Part shown: piece after piece, positions 44,838 to 52,298 of the stretch | Layout: each line of letters starts with the position of its first letter | How positions within the stretch are numbered: position 1 is the first letter of the stretch | NCBI RefSeq assembly: GCF_001412595.2 | Contig: NZ_CP012640.2 | Coordinates: 2,914,001 to 2,978,000 of the forward strand | DNA: 64,000 bases | Origin: Massilia sp. WG5 | Lineage (GTDB): Bacteria; Pseudomonadota; Gammaproteobacteria; Burkholderiales; Burkholderiaceae_D | Direction: 5' to 3' | Notes under the pieces: model-generated | The model's database searches: none | Told to the model about the DNA's origin: nothing | What the model saw: the letters and a program-made list of their open reading frames with translations, nothing else | Translations under genes and position numbers: made by a program

Positions 44838-46337
44838 CTAGGCCGGCGGCTCCTCCGGTTGCCGGTTCAGGAGCTCGTGCGCCAGCTTCAGGCTGTCCAC
44901 CATGGTCTGGAAGGCCTCGCGCTTGGCCTCCTCGCTCGGCACCCGCAGCACGTAGGAAGGGTGGTAAGTCGTGACGATCCAGTGTCCTTCATGGAAGACC
45001 GGATGGCCGATCGAATTCTTCAGCGTCACGTTCGCGGTGCGCATCACGGACTTCAGTGCGGTCGCGCCCAGCGCCACGATCACGGTCGGCTTCACGTGGG
45101 CCAGTTCCTTCTCGAGCCAGTAGTGGCAGGCCTCGATTTCCTTCTGCGCCGGCGTCTTGTGCAGACGGCGCTTGCCGCGCGGCTCCCACTTGAAGTGCTT
45201 GACGGCGTTGGTCACGTAGATACTTTCGCGGTCGACGCCGGCCGCCTCGCAGACGCGGTCGAGCAGTTTGCCGGCCGGGCCGACGAAGGGCTGGCCGGCC
45301 AGGTCTTCCTGGTCGCCCGGCTGCTCGCCAACAAACATGATTTTCGCCTTTTTCGGACCCTCGCCGCCGACCGCCTGGGTGGCGAACTGCCACAGCTCGC
45401 AGCGCCGGCATTCGTCGAGCTTCGATGGCTGCTGGCGTTCCGGCTGGGCGTCCTCGGGCGCGATCGGGATGGTCGTGCCCTTGCGCTGGCCGACGGCTTC
45501 GTACTGGCCGATCTTGCGCGCGCCGACCGAGGCTTCGGAGATCATTTGCGGCACGATTTTCCCCTCCGGCAGGTTCTTCCAGCGATGCGACGGAATATGC
45601 TGCTGCATCACCGACTGGTTCAGGCGCGCCGGGTTGAACACGCTGCGGTAATAGGTCAGCCACAGGGCCTCGCCGGTGTCTTCGAGGTCTTCGGAATTCT
45701 TCACCAGCGGACCGGTGTTGTGCAGGGTCTGGCCGTCCCACAGCACGCTGGCCTCGGGCGTGGCGATCATCCAGCTGACCTTGCCCATGCGGGAAATAAA
45801 ATGCTCGGCGACCTGGGGCAGCACGTCGTGCTGCGGCTCGTACCAGGCGACGAAGCGCGGCGGCCCGGCCTCGGGCGGGCGTTCGCGGAATCGGATATAG
45901 GCATGCATGTCGTGCTCCTCGCGTCGCACCGCCTTTACCATGGCGTTCAGGCGCGCGCCATCCTCGTCGGCCGGGGACTGCACCTCGTGTTCGCCCTGCT
46001 GCCAGCGCCAGATCACGCGGTACAGGAAGGCCCAGCGGTCCGGCACGCGGCAGCAGGCGGCGCTTTGCAGCATGTCCATCAACGACCGGGGAACATGCGG
46101 CGGCGGATGGCGCGGCGGCGCATCCGGCGCTGGCGACGGCGGCTTGGAGGAATTATGCGGCTGCTCGGCCGTGGACGGCGCACCCGAGAACAGGTCGCCG
46201 CCCGCGGTCGGCGTACTCCAGGTGACCGCTTCCGGCGGCACGTCGTGGACCAGCAGCTCGCGCGCCGCCTCGCGCCATTCGGCGAAGGTCTCGACCAGCA
46301 GCGGCTGGCCCGCACGCTGCTGGTCGATCGCGCTCAT
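44838..46337 (-). CDS. udgX: UdgX-family uracil-DNA binding protein fused to a DUF4130 domain
   Basis: This 499-residue two-domain DNA repair protein has an N-terminal DUF4130 (TIGR03915-like) part (about 1-260) and a C-terminal uracil-DNA glycosylase-fold domain (about 310-490). The UDG fold shows ECRRCELW (Fe-S cysteines), GEQPGDQEDLAGQPFVGPAG (motif A), GKRRLHKTP with His393, and YHPSYVLR (motif B). In UdgX the histidine of the KRRIH loop forms a covalent bond with uracil-derived abasic DNA; here the loop is KRRLH. The start at 46337 overlaps the radical SAM stop by 4 bp (ATGA). A LexA box lies before the operon. Confidence 0.9.
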   Translation of the reverse strand: MSAIDQQRAGQPLLVETFAEWREAARELLVHDVPPEAVTWSTPTAGGDLFSGAPSTAEQPHNSSKPPSPAPDAPPRHPPPHVPRSLMDMLQSAACCRVPDRWAFLYRVIWRWQQGEHEVQSPADEDGARLNAMVKAVRREEHDMHAYIRFRERPPEAGPPRFVAWYEPQHDVLPQVAEHFISRMGKVSWMIATPEASVLWDGQTLHNTGPLVKNSEDLEDTGEALWLTYYRSVFNPARLNQSVMQQHIPSHRWKNLPEGKIVPQMISEASVGARKIGQYEAVGQRKGTTIPIAPEDAQPERQQPSKLDECRRCELWQFATQAVGGEGPKKAKIMFVGEQPGDQEDLAGQPFVGPAGKLLDRVCEAAGVDRESIYVTNAVKHFKWEPRGKRRLHKTPAQKEIEACHYWLEKELAHVKPTVIVALGATALKSVMRTANVTLKNSIGHPVFHEGHWIVTTYHPSYVLRVPSEEAKREAFQTMVDSLKLAHELLNRQPEEPPA

Positions 46338-47563
46338 GCTGCCTGCAGCTCCGGCCACAGGTTCATCTGCTGCGGGGCATCGGCCATGGTCCGCCGCAGC
46401 AGTTCGGAGGAGGCCGCGCCTTGCGCCGGTTTATAGTCGGCGGTGACCACGAAGGGGGCCAGCTTTTTCAGGCTGCAGCGCAGGCGCGACAGATCTTCCC
46501 AGCGGATGCGGCGCAGCCGGCGCAGGTCGATCAGGCGCTTGGCCGAACGCAGGCCGATGCCGGGCACGCGCGCGATCATGCCCTCGTCGGCGCGGTTCAG
46601 GTCGAGCGGGAAGTGATCGCGGTTACCGAGCGCCCAGGCCAGCTTGGGGTCGATGTCGAGCGCCAGGTTGCCTGCATTCGGCATCAGTTCGCCGGCCGTG
46701 AAGCCATAGCCGCGCAACAGGAAATCGGCCTGGTACAGGCGGTGCTCGCGCAGCAGCGGCGGCGGCGCCGAAGGCACGCTGGACGGACTCTGCGGAATCG
46801 GGCTGAAGGCCGAGTAGTACACCCGCTTGAGTTTATAGCTGCCGTACAGGGTCTGCGCCGTATTGAGGATGGTCTGGTCGTCGCTGGCGTCGGCGCCGAC
46901 GATCATCTGGGTGCTCTGCCCGGCCGGCGCGAACACCGGCGCCTTCGGATGCTCGTCCTTCTCGTCCAGCTTCGTGCGGATGGAACCCATCGCCAGCTTG
47001 ATCGTGTGGACGTTCTTTTCGGGCGCCAGGCGGCTCACGCTGTCCTGGGTCGGCAGTTCGATGTTCACCGACAGCCGGTCGGCGTACTTGCCGGCCAGCT
47101 CGATCAGGCGCGGATCGGCGTCCGGGATGGTCTTCAGATGGATGTAGCCGCGGAACTGGTGCTCTTCGCGCAGGCGCCGCGCGACCTCGACCAGTTGCTC
47201 CATCGTGTAGTCGCTGGACTGGATGATGCCCGAGCTGAGGAACAGTCCGTCGATGTAGTTGCGGAGATAAAAATCCTGGGTCAGCTTGACCACTTCGTCG
47301 ACCGAGAAGCGGGCGCGCGGCACGTTCGAGGTGCGGCGGTTTACGCAGTACTGGCAGTCGTAGACGCAGAAGTTGGTCAGCAGGATCTTCAGCAGCGACA
47401 CGCAGCGCCCGTCCGGCGTATAGCTGTGGCAGATGCCCATGCCATTGGTGGCGCCCAGGCCATCCTTGTCGACCGAGTCGCGCTTGGGCGCCCCGCTGCT
47501 GGCGCAGGAGGCGTCGTATTTGGCGGCGTCGGCCAGGATCTCGAGCTTGTCTTTGAGTTCCAT
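46334..47563 (-). CDS. Radical SAM DNA-repair protein with C-terminal helix-hairpin-helix
   Basis: The 409-residue protein belongs to the radical SAM family found beside UdgX/DUF4130 (TIGR03916 type). The Fe-S cluster motif CVYDCQYC places ligands at Cys66, Cys70 and Cys73. The TIM-barrel region continues with GLFLSSGIIQS. A C-terminal helix-hairpin-helix (RVPGIGLRSAKRLIDL, about residues 330-350) should bind DNA. Its reaction is not known with certainty. The start at 47563 was chosen because it lies immediately after the LexA box. It is translationally coupled to udgX. Confidence 0.9.
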   Translation of the reverse strand: MELKDKLEILADAAKYDASCASSGAPKRDSVDKDGLGATNGMGICHSYTPDGRCVSLLKILLTNFCVYDCQYCVNRRTSNVPRARFSVDEVVKLTQDFYLRNYIDGLFLSSGIIQSSDYTMEQLVEVARRLREEHQFRGYIHLKTIPDADPRLIELAGKYADRLSVNIELPTQDSVSRLAPEKNVHTIKLAMGSIRTKLDEKDEHPKAPVFAPAGQSTQMIVGADASDDQTILNTAQTLYGSYKLKRVYYSAFSPIPQSPSSVPSAPPPLLREHRLYQADFLLRGYGFTAGELMPNAGNLALDIDPKLAWALGNRDHFPLDLNRADEGMIARVPGIGLRSAKRLIDLRRLRRIRWEDLSRLRCSLKKLAPFVVTADYKPAQGAASSELLRRTMADAPQQMNLWPELQAA

Positions 47564-47574
47564 TGTGCAGTAAA

Positions 47575-47594
47575 TACTGTATGGATGCACAGTA
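47575..47594. promoter_or_regulatory. LexA box (SOS operator) upstream of the radical SAM-udgX operon
   Basis: TACTGT, eight bases, ACAGTA, the same pattern as the nadK-recN box, ending 11 bp before the start codon. A TATACT hexamer on the minus strand (47591-47596) overlaps it and could be the -10 box. The core CTGT-N8-ACAG is a full match to the LexA consensus. Confidence 0.85.
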
Positions 47595-47671
47595 TACCGC
47601 AGTTCGGGCCGCCCCGGCGGTGCGCGGACACACGTTTGCAACATCCCGCAATTGTGATATTTTGCAATTAT

Positions 47672-48472
47672 ATGTCCTTACAATTTCGTAATAAGGTCCG
47701 GATCGCCGGCGCAGGCCACGCGACGATGGTGTTTGCCCATGGCTTCGGCTGCGACCAGAGCATGTGGCGCTTCCTGGCGCCGGCCTACCAGGACCGCTTC
47801 CGCACCGTCCTGTTCGACCTCTCCGGCTGCGGCGATTCCGACCGCTCGGCCTACGACCGTAGCAGGCATGGCAGCCTGCACGGCCATGCCGACGACCTGC
47901 TGGAGATCCTGGCAGCCTGCTCGGCCGGGCCGGTGGTCTTCGTCGGCCATTCGGTCGGCGCCACGATCGGCCTGCTGGCCGCGATCAAGGCGCCCGAGCG
48001 TTTTGCAGCCCAGGTGATGGTGGGACCGTCGCCCTGCTATATCAACGACGGCGACTATGTCGGCGGCTTCAACCGCGACGACATGGAGGGGCTGCTGGCC
48101 TCGATGGACGAGGATTTCCAGGGCTGGTCGCGGCGCATGGCGCCGGTGCTGATGGGCGCCGGGCGGGCCGCGCTGACGGAAGAACTGGTCGATACCTTCA
48201 TGCGCAACGACCAGGGCATCGCCCGCCATTTCGCGCGCGTGACCTTCCTGTCCGACCACCGCGCCGACCTGGCGCACTCACGGGTGCCGTCCCTGATCCT
48301 GCAATGCAGCGACGACCTGGTCGTGCCGCGCGAGGTCGGCGACTACATGCTGCGCCACCTGCCGCACAGCAGCCTGCACGTGATCGACGAAGAAGGCCAC
48401 TGCCCGCATCTCAGCGCCCCGGGCGCCAGTTCGCACGCGATCGACGCCTTCCTTGCGCATACCCTGCGCTGA
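47672..48472 (+). CDS. RsbQ-like alpha/beta hydrolase
   Basis: A 266-residue hydrolase of the RsbQ/DAD2/KAI2 group. The catalytic Ser is in GHSVGATI, the Asp in QCSDDLVVP and the His in EEGHCPHLSAP. The N-terminal block VFAHGFGCDQSMWRFLAPAY is characteristic of RsbQ, which in Bacillus activates the energy-stress phosphatase RsbP, presumably by hydrolysing a small ligand. No RsbP-like gene is adjacent, but the GGDEF-EAL/HDOD operon follows convergently 6 bp away. No clear ribosome binding site is seen ahead of the ATG. Confidence 0.85.
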   Translation: MSLQFRNKVRIAGAGHATMVFAHGFGCDQSMWRFLAPAYQDRFRTVLFDLSGCGDSDRSAYDRSRHGSLHGHADDLLEILAACSAGPVVFVGHSVGATIGLLAAIKAPERFAAQVMVGPSPCYINDGDYVGGFNRDDMEGLLASMDEDFQGWSRRMAPVLMGAGRAALTEELVDTFMRNDQGIARHFARVTFLSDHRADLAHSRVPSLILQCSDDLVVPREVGDYMLRHLPHSSLHVIDEEGHCPHLSAPGASSHAIDAFLAHTLR

Positions 48473-48478
48473 AGCGGA

Positions 48479-50038
48479 TCAGGCGATACCGATGTAGCCG
48501 TTGGCCTGCGCCAGCAGGGTCGGGTCCATCCGCGCCGCGATGCGCTGGATGTAGCTGGTGGCCGGGATGACGCCGGCGGCGCCGGCGCGGTGCAGCCAGG
48601 CATAGGCCTCGACCAGGTCCTGGTGCACACCCTGGCCGCTGGCGTACATGACCCCGAGATTGAACTGGGCGCGCGCATGCCCCTGGCGGGCAGCGCACAG
48701 GTACCAGAAATGCGCGGCTTCGTAGTCGCGCTCGACACCGTGGCCGCTGTCGTAGCGCAGGCCGAGCGCGAACTGGGCCAGGGCGTGGCCCTGGTCGGCG
48801 GCCTTGCGGTACCACTCGTAGGCCTGGCGCGGATCGGCGGCGCCGGAATCGTCGCGGTCGAGCAGCTGGCCCAGCATGTACTGGGCCGGCGCGTAGTCCT
48901 GGTCGGCGGCCTTGCGGTACCAGTGCATCGCCTCGTCCTCCAGGCGCATGGCGAGGTCGAACTGGGCGCGCAGGTGGCCTTGCTCGGCGGCCTTGCGGTA
49001 CCAGCCGATCGCCTCTTCGCTGTTTTGCGGCAGCCCATGGCCGGCGTCGACCAGCTGGCCGAGATGGTACTGGGCGCCGGCCGAACCCTGCTCGGCGGCC
49101 TTGCGGTACCAGTGCGCCGCGGTCGCAAAATCCTGGTCGACGCCCTGGCCGTGCTCGTAGCGCAGGCCGAGATTGTCCTGGGCGCCGGCATGGCCCTGCT
49201 CGGCCGCCTTGCGGAACCAGTGCAGCGCCAGCGCCGGGTCGCGCTCGACACCGTGGCCGCTGTCGTGGATCAGCGCCAGGTTGAACTGCGAGCTGGCGTG
49301 GCCCTGCTCGCCGGCGCGGCCGTACCAGAGGATCGCCTTCTCGCTGTCCTGCGGCAGGTCCTGGCCCTTGTCATAGCGCAGGCCGAGGTTGAACTGGGCC
49401 GGGGCATAGCCCTGCTCGGCCGCCTTGCGGAACCAGTGGATGGCCTGCTGCACGTCGCGTTCCCGCAGTTCTCCCGTCATCTGTCCGCTGTCATAGCGCA
49501 ACGCCAGGGCGAACTGGGAGCGCGCGTAATTCTGTTCGGCGGCGCGGCGATACCATTCGATGGCGCGCTCGATGTCCTGGGCCACGCCCTTGCCGCCCTC
49601 GTACATCATGCCGAGATTGTGCTGGGCGCCCGGGTCGCCCTGCTCGGCGGCCTTGCTGAACCAGTGCTGGGCCTGCTGCACGTCGGCCTCTATGCCCTGG
49701 CCCCTGGCATACAGCCAGCCCAGGTTGTACTGGGCCGCCGCGTAGCCCTGCTCGGCCGCCTGGGTGTACCAGTGCACGGCCTGCGCCAGGTCCTGGGGCA
49801 CGCCCTGGCCCTTCTGGTACATCACGCCGAGGTTGTACTGGGCCTGCTCGAGGCCGGCGCTGGCCGCCATCCGGTACCAGGCCACCGCCAGTTCGTGGTT
49901 CTTCGGCACGCCCTGGCCGTTCACGTACATGAAGCCCAGGCTGTGCTGGGCGCTGGCGACGCCGCGCTCGGCCAATGCCTTCACCCGCAGGAATTCCGCG
50001 GTGTAATGGGCAGCGCTCTGGTTGGCGGTATCCGGCAT
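48479..50038 (-). CDS. Sel1-like repeat protein, 13 repeats
   Basis: The 519-residue protein is made almost wholly of Sel1-like repeats of about 36 residues, pattern AAEQGxAxAQxNLGxxYxxGQGVxxDxxxAxxWYRK. I count 13 in tandem; the fifth is longer and the tenth is short. It lacks a signal peptide, so it is probably cytoplasmic and acts as a protein scaffold. It ends an operon whose other members are a REC-PAS-GGDEF-EAL protein (15 bp upstream) and an HDOD kinase. That context suggests it binds one of the signalling proteins, but this is inference. Confidence 0.92.
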   Translation of the reverse strand: MPDTANQSAAHYTAEFLRVKALAERGVASAQHSLGFMYVNGQGVPKNHELAVAWYRMAASAGLEQAQYNLGVMYQKGQGVPQDLAQAVHWYTQAAEQGYAAAQYNLGWLYARGQGIEADVQQAQHWFSKAAEQGDPGAQHNLGMMYEGGKGVAQDIERAIEWYRRAAEQNYARSQFALALRYDSGQMTGELRERDVQQAIHWFRKAAEQGYAPAQFNLGLRYDKGQDLPQDSEKAILWYGRAGEQGHASSQFNLALIHDSGHGVERDPALALHWFRKAAEQGHAGAQDNLGLRYEHGQGVDQDFATAAHWYRKAAEQGSAGAQYHLGQLVDAGHGLPQNSEEAIGWYRKAAEQGHLRAQFDLAMRLEDEAMHWYRKAADQDYAPAQYMLGQLLDRDDSGAADPRQAYEWYRKAADQGHALAQFALGLRYDSGHGVERDYEAAHFWYLCAARQGHARAQFNLGVMYASGQGVHQDLVEAYAWLHRAGAAGVIPATSYIQRIAARMDPTLLAQANGYIGIA

Positions 50039-50053
50039 GGCGCAGTCCCGCCC

Positions 50054-52291
50054 TTATGCCTGGAAGGCGAGCACGTTGCCGGCGCCGGCCGGCATTCCCT
50101 GCGAGCGCAGCACGTCGACGAAGCGCGGCAGCGCCATCGGACGGTGGTAGAGGTAGCCCTGCATCGTCATGCAACCGTTCGCGCGCAGGTAGCGCGCCTG
50201 CGGCTCGGTCTCGACGCCCTCGGCGATCAGGTTCAGGCCCAGCCCGCGCGCGATCGAGATAATCGCCAGCACCACCGGATAGTGACCGTACTCGTCGTGG
50301 ATCTCCTTGACGAAGGACTGGTCGATCTTGATCGTGTGGACCGGGAAGCGGTGCAGGTAGGCCAGCGAGGAATAGCCGGTGCCGAAGTCGTCGATCGCCA
50401 CCGAGACGCCGAGCTGGCCCAGCTTGTTGAGCTGTTCGATCGCATGCTGCGGGTTGCGGATGCAGATGTTCTCGGTGATCTCGACTTCGATCTGGCTCGG
50501 CGCGATCCCGTAGCGCACCAGGGCGCCGCGCATCTTCTCGAAGAAGTCGCCGCGGTCCAGGTACTGCGGCGACACGTTCAGCGACAGCCGCACCTGGTTG
50601 GCGCAGATGTTCCTCCACTGCAGCATGTCGCGGCACAGGGCGCCGATCATCCAGTCCGAGATCGGGATCATCAATCCGTTCTCTTCGGCGAAAGGCAGGA
50701 ACTCGCCCGGCGAGACGATGCCGCGGGTCGGGTGGTTCCAGCGCATCAGCGCCTCGGCGCCGACGATGCGGCCGCTGGCGGCGTCGATCTGCGGCTGGTA
50801 GTACATCTCCAGCTCATCGTTCTCGAGGGCGCGGCGCAGGCTCTGGCCGAGCGCGATCTTCTGATGCGAGATGTCCTGCATCGAGGCGTCGTAGAAGGCG
50901 TGGCCGTTCTTGCCTTGTCCCTTGACCTGGTACATGGCGATGTCGGCGTGGCGCAGCAGCTCGTCGATCGACTCGCCGTGCCCCGGATAGATCGCGATGC
51001 CGATCGAGGCCGAGATGTGGACCTGGTGGCCGTCGAGGTCGAACGGCAGCTGCAGGCATTCGAGGAATTTGTCGGCGACCATGCGGGCGTCGTCGCGGTC
51101 GCGCAGCTCGGGCAGCACGATGGTGAACTCGTCGCCGCCCTGGCGCGCCAGGGTGTCGCCCTTGCGCAGGCACTCCTTCAGGCGCACCGCGACCTGCTGC
51201 AGCAGCTCGTCGCCCTTGACGTGGCCGAGGGTGTCGTTGACCAGCTTGAAGCGGTCCAGGTCGATGAACATCACCGCGAGCTCGGTCTGCTTGCGCTTGG
51301 CCTGGATCACCGCCAGGCCGAGCCGGTCCTTGAACAGGATGCGGTTCGGCAGGTCGGTCAGGATGTCGTGGTAGGCCTGGTAGGAGATGACCTCTTCGGC
51401 GCGCTTGCGGTCGGTGATGTCGCGCGCCACGCCATAGGTGCCGAAGAATTCCAGCTTCTTCACCTCCTGGTCGGGCACGTGCATGCCGATCGCGTTCAGC
51501 GAGATCGTCATCAGGGTGTTGTTGAAGGTGCGTTCCTGGTTCGAGCCCGCATGGCACTTCAGGCGCAGCTCGACGTTGCGCGAGGCGCGCTCGTCGACGC
51601 GGCGCTCGTTGAAGGAATAGCGTGCGCGCTCAAGGTCTTCGTCATGCACCAGCACCGAGTAGTGCTGGCCGATCAGCTCCTCGCGCTTGTAGCCGAGCAG
51701 CTGGTAGGCACGGTCGTTGACGAAGGTGAATTTGCCTTCATGGTTCAGGGTATAGATGATGTCCGGCGAGGAGTCCACCAGGTAGCGGTACATCTTCTCC
51801 GAGTTTTCCAGCTGGTTCGCGATGCGGCGGTTGGCTTCCTCCAGACGGCGCGCCTTGAGGGCATTGCCCACGGTCTTGAGCAGCTCTTCGCGGCTGTAGG
51901 GCTTGCGCAGGTAGTCGTAGGCGCCGCGCTTCAGGGCGCCGATCGCGGCGTCGATCCCGACTTCGCCGCTCATCACGATGACGTCGGCGTCGATGCCCTT
52001 CGCGTTGATGAAGTCCATGATCTGGTGGCCGCCGATGTCGGGCAGGCGCAGGTCGAGCAGGACCAGGTCGAAGCGCAATTTCGACAGGTGGCTCAGGGCT
52101 TCGTTGCCGGTGGACGCGGTGACGAGCTGGTAGCCACGGCCCTGCAGCAGGTCGTACAGCGAGGACAGCAGGCGCGGCTCGTCGTCGACCAGCAGCAATC
52201 TGGGTTGCTCCAGTCCAGCCGGGAATGCAGCTTGCGGCACGAGCGTGTCGTGGGGCGTGGGCGACGGGGCGCCGGCGGAGATGGGATTCAT
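50054..52291 (-). CDS. Response regulator with PAS, GGDEF and EAL domains
   Basis: This 745-residue protein joins phosphorelay input to cyclic di-GMP turnover. Domains in order: receiver (about 30-145) with acceptor Asp80 in LLDLRLPDIGG; PAS (about 170-290, RYLVDSSPDIIYTLNHEGKF); GGDEF with intact motif at 385-389; and EAL with the motif at 513-515. The start at 52291 follows AAGGTAACA; a longer frame would run into the HDOD kinase end. It starts 7 bp after the HDOD kinase stop codon, so that kinase is its likely phosphodonor. Confidence 0.94.
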   Translation of the reverse strand: MNPISAGAPSPTPHDTLVPQAAFPAGLEQPRLLLVDDEPRLLSSLYDLLQGRGYQLVTASTGNEALSHLSKLRFDLVLLDLRLPDIGGHQIMDFINAKGIDADVIVMSGEVGIDAAIGALKRGAYDYLRKPYSREELLKTVGNALKARRLEEANRRIANQLENSEKMYRYLVDSSPDIIYTLNHEGKFTFVNDRAYQLLGYKREELIGQHYSVLVHDEDLERARYSFNERRVDERASRNVELRLKCHAGSNQERTFNNTLMTISLNAIGMHVPDQEVKKLEFFGTYGVARDITDRKRAEEVISYQAYHDILTDLPNRILFKDRLGLAVIQAKRKQTELAVMFIDLDRFKLVNDTLGHVKGDELLQQVAVRLKECLRKGDTLARQGGDEFTIVLPELRDRDDARMVADKFLECLQLPFDLDGHQVHISASIGIAIYPGHGESIDELLRHADIAMYQVKGQGKNGHAFYDASMQDISHQKIALGQSLRRALENDELEMYYQPQIDAASGRIVGAEALMRWNHPTRGIVSPGEFLPFAEENGLMIPISDWMIGALCRDMLQWRNICANQVRLSLNVSPQYLDRGDFFEKMRGALVRYGIAPSQIEVEITENICIRNPQHAIEQLNKLGQLGVSVAIDDFGTGYSSLAYLHRFPVHTIKIDQSFVKEIHDEYGHYPVVLAIISIARGLGLNLIAEGVETEPQARYLRANGCMTMQGYLYHRPMALPRFVDVLRSQGMPAGAGNVLAFQA

Positions 52292-52298
52292 TGTTACC

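Noticed and set aside
48479..50038. Repeats resembling a CRISPR array
   Set aside because: The roughly 108-bp periodicity is the Sel1 coding repeat; there are no identical short repeats with unique spacers and no cas genes.
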